Assembly (NCBI GenBank): GCA_050260015.1
Contig: JBLNBN010000011.1
Span: 1-64,000, forward strand
Direction: 5' to 3'
Origin: JBLNBN01 sp050260015
Lineage (GTDB): Bacteria > Bacteroidota > Ignavibacteria > Kapaibacteriales > UBA2268
DNA length: 64,000 nt
Below are positions 8,984 to 17,131 of this stretch, piece by piece (position 1 is the stretch's first letter; each line of letters begins with the position of its first letter). The translations under genes were made by a program, and so were the position numbers. Under the pieces are notes generated by a model that searched no databases, was not told the origin of the DNA, and worked only from the letters and a program-made list of their open reading frames with translations.

Positions 8984-9907
8984 ATGGCTGAAGATCATCA
9001 AAACGGGCTGAGCGAGCAGCCGATAATAATTAAAAAAATTAAGAAGGGAGGCCATGGAGGTCACCACGGCGGCGCCTGGAAGGTAGCCTACGCGGACTTC
9101 GTCACGGCTATGATGGCTTTCTTTATAGTTATGTGGATACTTGCCTCCAGCGAAAAGGTAAAGGAGTCCGTCGCAGCTTACTTCAAAGATCCCGGGGCCT
9201 TTAGCTATATAACGGGAAAAAGGACGGTCCCGATAGATCTTAACCTTCAACCCGAACGCAACAAAGGCGCGGGAAAAGGCCAGTTTACTATCAAATTTGA
9301 CCAGGAAATGGCGGACACCCTAACCGCTAAAATGCAAGCTAAAGCCAAGCAGGACAGCGCTATTGCCGCCGAACGCGTTCGCACGCTCGGGGAGGAGCTC
9401 GGCAAACGTTTCGCCCAGATGATGCAAGAGAAGCCGGAGCTTAAAAATATACTCTCTTCCATCAAAATTGAAATAACGAACGAAGGATTACGTATAGAGC
9501 TAATCGAAAGCAGCGAATCGCTGTTCTTCGAGATCGGGAGCGCGATAGTCCGCAAGGAAGCTCGCGAAGTACTGGCGCAATTGGCACGGGAAATAGGCAA
9601 GTTGCCGAACAATGTGGAGGTCGAAGGACATACCGACTCCCGCGCGTATTCCGGCAAAGCGGTGTACTCCAATTGGGAGCTATCCTCCGACCGCGCGAAT
9701 TCATCCAGGAGGATACTGGAATCCTACGGATTTTGGGAAGGGCAGATAGTAAAAGTAACCGGATTCGCCGATCGTAGATTGCGCAACGCTGCAAATCCGT
9801 TCGACGTAGCGAACCGAAGGGTCAGCATATTGATAAAACAACTCTCCAGCAAAGATTTTTTACCAAAACTTGAAAAGGCCGAGGCGCTCGATGGAAAGCG
9901 AGGATAA
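8984..9907 (+). CDS. motB: flagellar motor stator protein MotB
   Basis: 307 aa. After a short Lys/Gly/His-rich cytoplasmic tail (KKIKKGGHGGHHGGAWKVAYAD) comes the single membrane helix with the ion-carrying aspartate (D38 in YADFVTAMMAFFIVMW), a plug/linker region, and a C-terminal OmpA-like peptidoglycan-binding domain with VEGHTDSRAYSG, NWELSSDRANSSRRIL and NRRVSILI. It anchors the stator to the cell wall. The AYADFVTAMMAFF form is the proton-type consensus. Its end overlaps the start of the following response regulator by 17 bp, which suggests translational coupling. Confidence 0.94.
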   Translation: MAEDHQNGLSEQPIIIKKIKKGGHGGHHGGAWKVAYADFVTAMMAFFIVMWILASSEKVKESVAAYFKDPGAFSYITGKRTVPIDLNLQPERNKGAGKGQFTIKFDQEMADTLTAKMQAKAKQDSAIAAERVRTLGEELGKRFAQMMQEKPELKNILSSIKIEITNEGLRIELIESSESLFFEIGSAIVRKEAREVLAQLAREIGKLPNNVEVEGHTDSRAYSGKAVYSNWELSSDRANSSRRILESYGFWEGQIVKVTGFADRRLRNAANPFDVANRRVSILIKQLSSKDFLPKLEKAEALDGKRG

Positions 9908-11099
9908 TAAAAGATTTACTTTTCTGGTAGTCGACGACGATCAGTCAGTTAGCATTACTTTGAAAAAAGTATTGGAGCTGGACTTCCCGCAGGCCGGCGT
10001 TATAACGGCCGGCGACGGCGCCGAAGGCTGGAATATAGTAAAGGAGCGCAAGCCTGAAATAGTTCTTTGCGATCTCTCTATGCCGCGCGAGGACGGCATG
10101 CAGCTTTTGGCCCGCATTCGGAATCAAAAGAATCTGGAAGGCATATTTTTCATAATGATGACCGGCAACACGGACAATAACGCCCGCGTGGAAGCCATGG
10201 CGCGGGGCGCGGACGACTTCCTGATCAAGCCGATTATGACCGATATGCTTCGCGCTCGCATTAATTCCGCGCTACGCATTATAAACATGCAGGCGCAGTT
10301 GCTCGAAGAGAATAAAACGCTGCAGAACCTGGCGGACGAATTAGAAAAATATGCCCAGGATATTACTAAGCTCGCAGTTAAATTTATGGACGCCCGCATA
10401 CCGAACTCCTTCGATTCGCTCAGGCGTATAGCCGAAGCTTCGGTATGGATCGCGCGGCAGCTTAATAAATTCGACGAGCAGGAACTGCGCGAAATCGAGG
10501 TTGCGGCTTATCTATCGCAATCGGGCAGACTCTTCTTGCCGGATAATCTGATTAAGACCCCCGTGCTCACGGACGGGCTCCCCACATCGCCCTTGATGTA
10601 CCAGGTGCCTGTGGCAGCTCGCGATATCGTAGCCAGCATAAGGCGATTCGAGAACGTTGGGAAAATAATATATCATATTTATGAAAACGTGGACGGCACG
10701 GGCTTCCCGGAAAGATTAAAGAGCTGGCAAATCCCGCTTCAATCACGCATTATCCGCGTCCCGCTCGACTTCGAGGACCATCGCAAGCGCAGCGGTGAAC
10801 CGTCCGCCGAGATAATGAAGCAAATTGCGAGCAATTCTAATAGGTTCTACGACCATCGCGTGGTTATACTGCTCGATCAGTACCTTTTTTCTGTAGTTAA
10901 AGAGGATTCCGATCCCAACCAGAACGCCGTTCTCCTGAGCGATCTCGTCGCGGGAATGCTTTTGAAACGGGACATCGTGACCACCTCGGGCATGAAGCTA
11001 ATGCCGGCTGGCGCTATCCTAACGCAAAAAACGATCGAGCGCCTGCTCAGCCATAACTCCAGCGATCCGATCCTGGGCAGCGTCTGGGTGAAGAAGTAA
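9891..11099 (+). CDS. response regulator with degenerate HD-GYP domain
   Basis: 402 aa from the ATG at 9891; an in-frame TTG at 9870 would add seven residues. Receiver domain, residues 8-130: acidic pocket DDD, phospho-acceptor D61 in VLCDLSMP, and Lys in FLIKPI. A coiled linker follows, then a region resembling HD-GYP phosphodiesterases: YLSQSGRLFLP stands where active enzymes have LLHDIGKIGIP, and IYENVDGTGFPERLKSWQIPLQSRII stands for HHERYDGTGYP...IPLGARII. The HD pair and the first HH metal ligands are lost, so c-di-GMP hydrolysis is unlikely; binding or scaffolding is possible. A C-terminal LVAGMLLKRDIVTTSG ... LTQKTIERL module is typical of this class. It is coupled to motB by overlap, hence a motor-linked role is inferred. 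Confidence 0.82.
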   Translation: MESEDNKRFTFLVVDDDQSVSITLKKVLELDFPQAGVITAGDGAEGWNIVKERKPEIVLCDLSMPREDGMQLLARIRNQKNLEGIFFIMMTGNTDNNARVEAMARGADDFLIKPIMTDMLRARINSALRIINMQAQLLEENKTLQNLADELEKYAQDITKLAVKFMDARIPNSFDSLRRIAEASVWIARQLNKFDEQELREIEVAAYLSQSGRLFLPDNLIKTPVLTDGLPTSPLMYQVPVAARDIVASIRRFENVGKIIYHIYENVDGTGFPERLKSWQIPLQSRIIRVPLDFEDHRKRSGEPSAEIMKQIASNSNRFYDHRVVILLDQYLFSVVKEDSDPNQNAVLLSDLVAGMLLKRDIVTTSGMKLMPAGAILTQKTIERLLSHNSSDPILGSVWVKK

Positions 11100-11172
11100 G
11101 AGAACATTACGCGCAAACTGCTGGAGAGGGAGGAATCAGTCATCCTCGCGCACACGAGGATCCATACTGTCC

Positions 11173-11222
11173 GAACCGGGATTAACCTGATTTATATGAT
11201 TTAATTGATTAGCAGGATTAAA
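11173..11222 (+). repeat. GGATTAACCTGAT-type dispersed repeat, copy 1
   Basis: GAACCGGGATTAACCTGATTTA is nearly identical to GAACCTGGATTAACCTGATTAA at 45320-45341; an inverted relative lies at 11607-11649. The unit continues as short GATTAA-like steps, a repeat style often seen between genes in this group. Confidence 0.65.
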
Positions 11223-11339
11223 TATTATTACTAAGAAGCGCAAGAGCTTGAAAGCGGTGACTTGGTCCTCGCCCCAAGAGGGGCTATCTTTGTACAGGAA
11301 ATATATTGAGCAGCGCGTAAGCGCTAGTAAATAGAATGA

Positions 11340-11380
11340 TCTGTCACTCTGACGAGCGGAGCGAGGAAGAGTCCAAAGGA
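11340..11380 (-). repeat. dispersed palindromic element, half copy 2
   Basis: CTGTCACTCTGACGAGCGGAGCGAGGAAGAGTCCA is the reverse complement of the right arm of the element at 145-215 (TGGACTCTTCCTCGCTTCGCTCGTCTGAGTGACAG) with two or three differences. The other arm is missing. Confidence 0.65.
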
Positions 11381-11434
11381 TTCTTTTAAATGAGTAAATG
11401 TTGGTTTATATAATCAAATTCAATTACTCATTAC

Positions 11435-11511
11435 CCCAGAGGCGTTACAGTTTTGTAACGCGAAGCGCACGCCGCCTACCTCTTCCCCGCGGCATCGCCG
11501 CGGCGGGGGAA
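11435..11511 (+). repeat. GTTACA-type dispersed repeat, copy 1
   Basis: It shares a 17-bp identical block TTTGTAACGCGAAGCGC and the flanking order (CCGGAGG/CCAGAGG, GTTACAG, then a CCGCGG-rich palindrome) with 45474-45560. GTTACAG-TTT-TGTAAC is itself a short inverted repeat. Confidence 0.65.
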
Positions 11512-11606
11512 AGAATAGAAAATGCGCGTTTCTATAGACATTCGAATCCTTCGGATTCGTTGAGAGTAAATCGATATATTCAGTAGAGCGTCATTTACAA
11601 AAACGC

Positions 11607-11649
11607 AATCCCGCTAATCCGCCTAATCCTTTAAATCCTGGTTCAGGCA
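11607..11649 (-). repeat. GGATTAACCTGAT-type dispersed repeat, inverted copy
   Basis: Read on the minus strand it gives TGCCTGAACCAGGATTTAAAG and continues GATTAGGCGGATTAGCGGGATT, matching the GCCTGAACCTGGATTAA start of the copy at 45315-45355 and opposite in direction to the copy at 11173. Confidence 0.6.
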
Positions 11650-11850
11650 AAAATGGATTCCGCGCTTCGCTTCGGAATAACCCATCTTATATATGATTAA
11701 GCGCTTACTCGTTATTCTGATGATTTGCTATACAAAGATAGCTCCTCGGAGGAGGCTAGGTGGAGAGTCATGATTAAATATCCTCTTTTCAACTGTATAC
11801 TGAGTTTAACGGTTACGCCGTTTTGGATAGAATCATCAACTTTTCTTCCG

Positions 11851-12279
11851 TTAGCCGCCCTTTCTTAATGAGTTTATCTCCGCTTTGCCTATTCTCTGCC
11901 TCGCTATCTCGACGATTATCCGCAGGCGGGGGTAGCTTATTTCAACCGCCGTTTTTTGCTTTACGTCGAAGAGCTTAGCGTAGCGGTTCTTCCTAAGATA
12001 ATTCAATACGCGGCGGTATTCGGGTTCGTCGGCGAAGAGCGAAAAATCGAGTTGGTAGCCCGACTTAATAATCTCCTGTAACTTAATTGCAGCGTTGGCT
12101 TCGTCGCCGAAATAGACCTTAGCGACGGCTTCGAACGGGGCTCCGCGCTTTAGTTCTTCGACTGCCTGCTTCTCGAGGTCCGAAAGCGTTATCCTTTCCG
12201 GGGCATTTTGTCGGGGTTCGCCGTCCCCGCGGCGTTCGAGCTCGCGCTCTATCATCCACTGCAGCTTGCCGTAATCCAT
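11851..12279 (-). CDS. detached C-terminal tail of RecQ (possible split gene)
   Basis: 142 aa, starting at an ATG only four codons after the recQ stop and in the same reading frame (TAA CCG GAC TCT ATG). It is helical and basic: an N-terminal polar stretch, then ITLSDLEKQAVEELKRGAPFEAVAKVYFG, which resembles an HTH-like accessory domain, and a second helical half. It has no Shine-Dalgarno site of its own. A reading of TAA as sense would fuse it into one RecQ of about 718 aa. I infer it is the accessory tail of RecQ, either separated by a nonsense change or expressed by reinitiation. The domain family itself is not recognised with certainty. Confidence 0.6.
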   Translation of the reverse strand: MDYGKLQWMIERELERRGDGEPRQNAPERITLSDLEKQAVEELKRGAPFEAVAKVYFGDEANAAIKLQEIIKSGYQLDFSLFADEPEYRRVLNYLRKNRYAKLFDVKQKTAVEISYPRLRIIVEIARQRIGKAEINSLRKGG

Positions 12280-12288
12280 AGAGTCCGG

Positions 12289-14007
12289 TTACTCTTTGCA
12301 GGAAGAGCAAGCGTCGCAATTTCTCTTAGCGTCCGCCTCGCCGAAATAATCCAAAATAAATTTCCTCTTGCAGGAAGGCGCGGTCGCGTAACGCAGCGTC
12401 TTATCGAATCTCAGCTCGGCTTCTCTCTTGCCCGACTCCAACCTCGAAAGGTCTATCGGTAGGTCCTCGAATCGCGTTCCTACGTACGGAACGGAGTATT
12501 GAGCCTGCGTCTCGGAGGAGAATATGTTCATCAGGCCGTTAAATTCAAGCGAACGGATCGCCGCCAGTAATGAGTCTATTGGCACGTCGCGCTTGTAGGC
12601 GATTTCGGCAAGGTCGAGAGTAAAATCTTCGCGGAGCGTTCGCCTGTTCAGTGAGCGCAAAAGCGCCTCCATACCGTCTTTTCTCTCCCCCGTCAACTCG
12701 TAATAGAACTTTCTCAGGTCTTCTTCAGTAGCGGTAAAGGAGGCTCCGACCGTCTTTGGAGCGTAGGACTTAATTAAAGCCCCGGCCCGTGCGAGCGCGC
12801 GCAAACCGGATTCGACTTTGAACTGCGGAATATTGAGCTCTTTAGCCAACGCGGCGGGTTCCGGCGCGATTAAGCTTTTTGATCCGGGCGCGGGGAACTT
12901 CAGCGCGCCGTAATAAACCTTCGCAAGCTCGCTACGCTGCGGGAAGGAATTGTCGATGAAATACTTCTGGAGGAAATAGTCGTCGCCCGAATAGAGCAGC
13001 ATGCAAAGACTCTTTTCGCCGTCGCGCCCCGCTCGGCCAGCCTCCTGGTAGTAGGCCTCGAGCGAGCCCGGCGCGGACATGTGTATTATAATCCTGACGT
13101 CGCTCTTGTCTATTCCCATTCCGAACGCGTTCGTAGCGGAGATAATTCTAATCTCCCCGGAAATAAATCTATCCTGCACGCGCCGCCTGCTCTCGGGGTC
13201 GAGCCCTGCATGATAGCTTTCGCAGGCGTTGCCCATTTGCGTCAGGCTCGCGGCGACTTCCTCGACGCGCTTGCGCGAGCCGCAATAGACTATGGCGGAG
13301 CCTCCGCCCGCAGGCAATAGCTTTAGCGTTTTCGCGGCGACGAGTATCTTGTCCCTGTTCTTGACGTACCGGGCGGAATAGTAGAGATTCGCCCTGTCGA
13401 AACCCTTAACGAAGACTTTCGGGGAGCGCATTTTAAGGTTCGTCATTATATCCTCGCGCACCTCGGCCGTAGCCGTAGCGGTAAGCGCGAGTATAGGTAT
13501 CCCGGGCAATATCTCGCGTATTTGGGAAATATTAAGATACGCCGGTCGGAAGTCATGGCCCCATTCGCTTATGCAGTGCGCTTCGTCGACGGCGAGAAAA
13601 GAAATTTCAAGGGTGGGCAGCGCGCTTAGGAACGACGGGCTTTCGAGCCTCTCCGGCGCGACAAAGAGCATCTTATACCTGCCTTGCCGGGCGGCGTCGA
13701 GCGTTTCGAATATCTCCGCGCGCGTTAGAGAACTATTAATAAAAGCCGCTTCAATGCCCAATTTCTCAAGCGAATCGATCTGGTCCTTCATTAAAGCGAT
13801 AAGAGGGGAGACGACGAGAGCCGTACCCGGGGCGGCGAGAGCCGTTAATTGATAGCACATGGACTTGCCGCCGCCGGTAGGCAGCACGGCGACGACGTCC
13901 TTCCCGGAGAGCGACGCTTCAATTATTTCGCGCTGCCCGGGGCGGAAGGAAGAGTACCCGAACCGCTTTAATAGTATTTCATCGAGAGTGGCATTCATAG
14001 GCGGCAA
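12289..14007 (-). CDS. recQ: ATP-dependent DNA helicase RecQ
   Basis: 572 aa. It is a superfamily 2 3'-5' DNA helicase for recombination and repair. The N-terminus has the Q-motif (FGYSSFRPGQREII), Walker A LPTGGGKSMCYQ, DEAH box VDEAHCISEWGHDFRP, motif SALTATAT, and motif VI YYQEAGRAGRDG. The C-terminus holds a winged-helix-like region and a terminal zinc-binding cluster (CKRKFILDYFGE ... NCDACSSC). This order, with the zinc cluster at the end, matches the Bacteroidota RecQ subtype. The protein stops right after the cluster; an in-frame ORF follows after three codons. It lies 24 bp downstream of the ABC exporter. Confidence 0.93.
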   Translation of the reverse strand: MPPMNATLDEILLKRFGYSSFRPGQREIIEASLSGKDVVAVLPTGGGKSMCYQLTALAAPGTALVVSPLIALMKDQIDSLEKLGIEAAFINSSLTRAEIFETLDAARQGRYKMLFVAPERLESPSFLSALPTLEISFLAVDEAHCISEWGHDFRPAYLNISQIREILPGIPILALTATATAEVREDIMTNLKMRSPKVFVKGFDRANLYYSARYVKNRDKILVAAKTLKLLPAGGGSAIVYCGSRKRVEEVAASLTQMGNACESYHAGLDPESRRRVQDRFISGEIRIISATNAFGMGIDKSDVRIIIHMSAPGSLEAYYQEAGRAGRDGEKSLCMLLYSGDDYFLQKYFIDNSFPQRSELAKVYYGALKFPAPGSKSLIAPEPAALAKELNIPQFKVESGLRALARAGALIKSYAPKTVGASFTATEEDLRKFYYELTGERKDGMEALLRSLNRRTLREDFTLDLAEIAYKRDVPIDSLLAAIRSLEFNGLMNIFSSETQAQYSVPYVGTRFEDLPIDLSRLESGKREAELRFDKTLRYATAPSCKRKFILDYFGEADAKRNCDACSSCKE

Positions 14008-14031
14008 AACTATGAAATTAAAGGCAAAGTT

Positions 14032-15777
14032 CTAAATGCCGGAAATCTCTTCCTCAAGCTGTTGCCGGTTAAAGAGTTCCGAGTACTTGCCGCCGAGCTG
14101 CATTAGCTCGTCGTGGGAGCCTTGCTCCACTATGGAGCCGGAGTCGAGCACTATAATATTATCCGCATTCTTAATGGCGGAAATACGGTGGGAAATAATG
14201 ATAGTGGAACGTTTTTTCATCTCATCGGCAAGCGAGGATAGCAGAGCGCTCTCCGTCTTCGTGTCGATCGCTGAAAACGCGTCGTCTAAGATTAATATCT
14301 TAGGATTACGCAGAAGGGCGCGCGCAATAGACGTCCTTTGCTTTTGCCCGCCCGAGAGGGTAACTCCGCGCTCGCCGAGCATTGTGTCGAATCCCTGCGG
14401 GAACGTCAGGACCTCGTCGTATAGCTGCGCTTTCTTCGAGATCTCGACTACTTCTTCTTTAGTTGCTTCAGGCGCGCCGAATTTTATATTGCCTTCGATC
14501 GTATCGGAAAACAGGAAAGTTTCCTGGGTTACGAAGGAAACGGCATTGCGGATAGCGTTCTTCGGGATGCTATCGAGCGGTTTGCCGTCAATGTAGATCG
14601 CGCCGGACGCGGGTTCGTATAGCCTTGGGATGAGCGAAGCGAGGGTGGATTTGCCGCTGCCGATAGAGCCGGTAACGCCGAGCGTTTCTCCGGGCTTAAT
14701 TGAGAAGTTTACATTCTTTAGAGAATCGACGACCGCCCCGTCGAACCTAAAGGATACGTTTCGGAATTCGATTGCTCCTTCGATATTGGGCTTAATTACG
14801 GGCGCGACAAGCTCTCCCGAGTCGTCAGAGGAGTCAAGCAGCTCGCCGAGCCTTTTTGCGGACGCGGCCGCCCGCCAAACGAGGTTAGTTACCCAACCAA
14901 TCGCGGCTACGGGCCAGATAAGCAAGTTGATATAAATAAAGTATTGAGTCATCTCGCCGATCGTAGAGGCGCCGTTAATTACCTTCCAGCCTCCGTAGGC
15001 AAGCACAAGCAATTGAGCCACGCCCACGAGCGCCATGAACAGCGGCATCGCGACGGATTCTATGCGCGCGAGCGTAAGGTACCTATAGTAGTACAATTTG
15101 CTCTCCGCCTTAAACTTTGCGCGCTCGCCCGCTGCGGCTTCATACGCGCGTACGACTCGCACTCCGCCGATTGATTCCTCGGTGGTCCTGGTTAGCTCGG
15201 CAAATTGGTTTTGTACGCCAAGAAAGGCCGCGTGCACTTTCTTGCCTACGACGTAGGTAGTTAGCGCAAGCAAGGGCAAAGGCGCCAGGGCGACGACGGT
15301 TATTTCAGCGTTGATCTGCAGCATGAAGTATAGCGCGAAGGCGAAGGTGGTAAGCGTGTTGGCGCCGTACATTATCGCGGGACCCAGGAATTCGCGCGCC
15401 GCCGGTATGTCGTTCGTAGCGAGCGACATCAGGTCTCCGGGCGATGTTTTGGAATAATACGCCATAGGACGGCTCGATGCGGCGAAAAGCAGGTCCTGTC
15501 GCAGATCGTATTCGATAAGTCGGGAGGCGACTATAATGGTGCGACGAGTTAAGTACATAAACAAGCCGCTGCCGGCCGTCAATGCGATGAGAATCGCAAG
15601 GCGATACAGTATTTGATTTTCAGAAAAGCCGCGGGAAGAAATCAAATCTATGGCTTCGCCGACTACGCGAGGGGCGTAGGTCGAGCATAAATTCGATATC
15701 GTTACAAACAGAAGCCCTGCATAGAGCATCTTTTTGTAACGGAAAATATATGGTAAAAGTCTGCGAAGCTCTTTCAT
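14032..15777 (-). CDS. ABC exporter, fused membrane and ATPase domains
   Basis: 581 aa half-transporter of the MsbA/multidrug type, functioning as a homo- or heterodimer. The six-helix membrane domain covers about residues 1-310 (LRRLLPYIFRYKKMLYAGLLF start). The nucleotide-binding domain follows with Walker A GSIGSGKSTLAS, Q-loop FVTQETFLFSDT, ABC signature TLSGGQKQR, Walker B ILILDDAFSAID and H-loop IISHR. The D following Walker B is an Ala/Phe context (DDAFSA), as in heterodimeric exporters with one weak ATP site (BmrC/TM287 type), so a partner subunit elsewhere is likely. Substrate unknown. Upstream of recQ on the same strand. Confidence 0.92.
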   Translation of the reverse strand: MKELRRLLPYIFRYKKMLYAGLLFVTISNLCSTYAPRVVGEAIDLISSRGFSENQILYRLAILIALTAGSGLFMYLTRRTIIVASRLIEYDLRQDLLFAASSRPMAYYSKTSPGDLMSLATNDIPAAREFLGPAIMYGANTLTTFAFALYFMLQINAEITVVALAPLPLLALTTYVVGKKVHAAFLGVQNQFAELTRTTEESIGGVRVVRAYEAAAGERAKFKAESKLYYYRYLTLARIESVAMPLFMALVGVAQLLVLAYGGWKVINGASTIGEMTQYFIYINLLIWPVAAIGWVTNLVWRAAASAKRLGELLDSSDDSGELVAPVIKPNIEGAIEFRNVSFRFDGAVVDSLKNVNFSIKPGETLGVTGSIGSGKSTLASLIPRLYEPASGAIYIDGKPLDSIPKNAIRNAVSFVTQETFLFSDTIEGNIKFGAPEATKEEVVEISKKAQLYDEVLTFPQGFDTMLGERGVTLSGGQKQRTSIARALLRNPKILILDDAFSAIDTKTESALLSSLADEMKKRSTIIISHRISAIKNADNIIVLDSGSIVEQGSHDELMQLGGKYSELFNRQQLEEEISGI

Positions 15778-15815
15778 ATCATTGTCTTACCGGTTACGCT
15801 CAGCTGCTTCCGCAT

Positions 15816-15886
15816 AAAAAAAGCCGCGCCGGCAGTATGCTTAAAGCAATTGGGTATGAGCATTTTAAACATACCGCCGGCGTGGC
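15816..15886 (-). terminator. long-stem terminator after class I aldolase
   Basis: The arms GCCGCGCCGGCAGTATG (15823-15839) and CATACCGCCGGCGTGGC (15870-15886) pair over 17 bp with two mismatches around a 30-nt loop. On the minus strand the stem is followed by a run of seven T. It starts about 11 bp after the aldolase stop. Confidence 0.85.
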
Positions 15887-15896
15887 GACTGCAAAA

Positions 15897-16964
15897 TTAC
15901 GCAATTGTCACGTCATTACATAAATAAACGTCTTGAACCGTGTTTAAAAGTTTTACGCCCTCTTCCATCGGTCTTTGGAACGCCTTTCGGCCAGCTATGA
16001 GGCCAGTTCCGCCGGCGCGTTTGTTGATAACGGCAGTGGTTATCGATTCGACGAAATCGTTCTCGCCGGAAGCTCCGCCGCTATTGATGAGACCTGCTTT
16101 ACCCATAAAGCAATTGGCCACCTGGTAGCGACAGAGGTCTATCGGGTGCTCGCTAGTAAGCTCGGTGTAGACGCGCTTGTCGATCTTTCCATAGGAGGAA
16201 TTACCCATATTGAGAGCGGTGTAGCCGCCGTTGTTTTCGGGCAATTTCTGCTTTATAATATCCGCCTCGATCGTAACGCCCAAGTGATTGGCCTGGCCGG
16301 TCAAATCTGCCGACGCATGATAATCCTTTTCCTTCGTTTTGAATCCGGGATTGCGCAGGTAGCACCAGAGCACGGTACCCATGCCGAGCTCGTGAGCGCG
16401 GGCGAAAGCTTCCGCGATCTCGACTATCTGGCGCGAAGCGTTGTCGCTTCCGAAGTAAATGGTCGCGCCGATCGCGGCGGCGCCCATATCGTAGGCTTGC
16501 TCGACCGTTCCGAAGAGGATTTGATCGAATTTATTTGGATATGTCAAAAGCTCGTTGTGATTGATCTTTACTATAAAAGGTATCTTGTGCGCGTACTTCC
16601 TGGAAACCATGCCTAAAACGCCAAAAGTTGAGGCGACGGCGTTGCATCCGCCCTCGATCGCCAATTTAACTATGTTCTCCGGGTCGAAGTATATAGGATT
16701 CTTTGCGAAGCTCGCTCCTGCGGAGTGCTCGATACCCTGGTCTACGGGCAGGATCGATAAATAACCGGTGCCGGCCAGCCGGCCGTGGTTGAACATCCAT
16801 GCAAGATTGCCAATAACTCGGTTGTTGCGGTCCGACCAGGCGTAAACGTCGTCTACGAAGTTGGGCGAAGGCAAAGAAATAACTTCTTTCTTGATTTTAG
16901 GTTCGTTGAAATTCAACAGATATTCGGCTTTATCGCCGAGCGACTCCGTGATTTTTTCAATCAT
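15897..16964 (-). CDS. fructose-bisphosphate aldolase class I (DhnA type)
   Basis: 355 aa, similar to the archaeal/FbaB (DhnA) type class I aldolases, which use a Schiff-base lysine rather than zinc to interconvert fructose 1,6-bisphosphate with triose phosphates. Recognisable segments are YLSILPVDQGIEHSAGASFAKNPIYFDPENIVKLAIEGGCNAVASTFGVL, PFIVKINHNE and the C-terminal phosphate-binding GGASGENDF and GTGLIAGRKAFQRP. The ATG lies after GGAGAGC. It stands alone with its own terminator. With pckA elsewhere in the window it would support gluconeogenesis. Confidence 0.93.
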   Translation of the reverse strand: MIEKITESLGDKAEYLLNFNEPKIKKEVISLPSPNFVDDVYAWSDRNNRVIGNLAWMFNHGRLAGTGYLSILPVDQGIEHSAGASFAKNPIYFDPENIVKLAIEGGCNAVASTFGVLGMVSRKYAHKIPFIVKINHNELLTYPNKFDQILFGTVEQAYDMGAAAIGATIYFGSDNASRQIVEIAEAFARAHELGMGTVLWCYLRNPGFKTKEKDYHASADLTGQANHLGVTIEADIIKQKLPENNGGYTALNMGNSSYGKIDKRVYTELTSEHPIDLCRYQVANCFMGKAGLINSGGASGENDFVESITTAVINKRAGGTGLIAGRKAFQRPMEEGVKLLNTVQDVYLCNDVTIA

Positions 16965-17131
16965 TTCAGCTCTCCATTAAAAATTTTGTTAACTTAATCT
17001 CGTTTGAATTGTCTATAGTTCAATTGAATTATTTCTGAGACGAACTAAATAGCTTTTTAATTAATTTAATACTAAACAAAATAGCGAAATCGAGAAAAAT
17101 TCGCAATTCAATAAATCTATACTGAACGCCG

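Larger units (their letters stand above)
11278..11747. repeat. 470-bp segment bounded by 17-bp inverted repeats
   Basis: The left arm GAGGGGCTATCTTTGTA (11278-11294) and the right arm TACAAAGATAGCTCCTC (11731-11747) are inverted repeats with 16 of 17 positions matching. The interior is non-coding and packed with other repeat units. It could be a non-autonomous mobile element or nested remnants. No flanking target duplication was evident by eye. Confidence 0.45.
11100..11850. other. non-coding repeat patchwork
   Basis: About 750 bp with no believable gene. It holds a half copy of the 72-bp palindromic element (about 11340-11380), a palindromic GTTACA/TGTAAC repeat unit (11435-11511), two inverted copies of a GAACCTGGATTAACCTGAT-type repeat (11173-11222 and 11607-11649), and a long-range inverted repeat whose arms are at 11278-11294 and 11731-11747. 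All these recur elsewhere in the window, mainly at 45300-45560 and 61550-61745. Confidence 0.75.

Noticed and set aside
11398..11586. 62-codon open frame inside the 11.1-11.8 kb spacer
   Set aside because: It runs through two repeat units, has no ribosome site and a composition unlike neighbouring genes.
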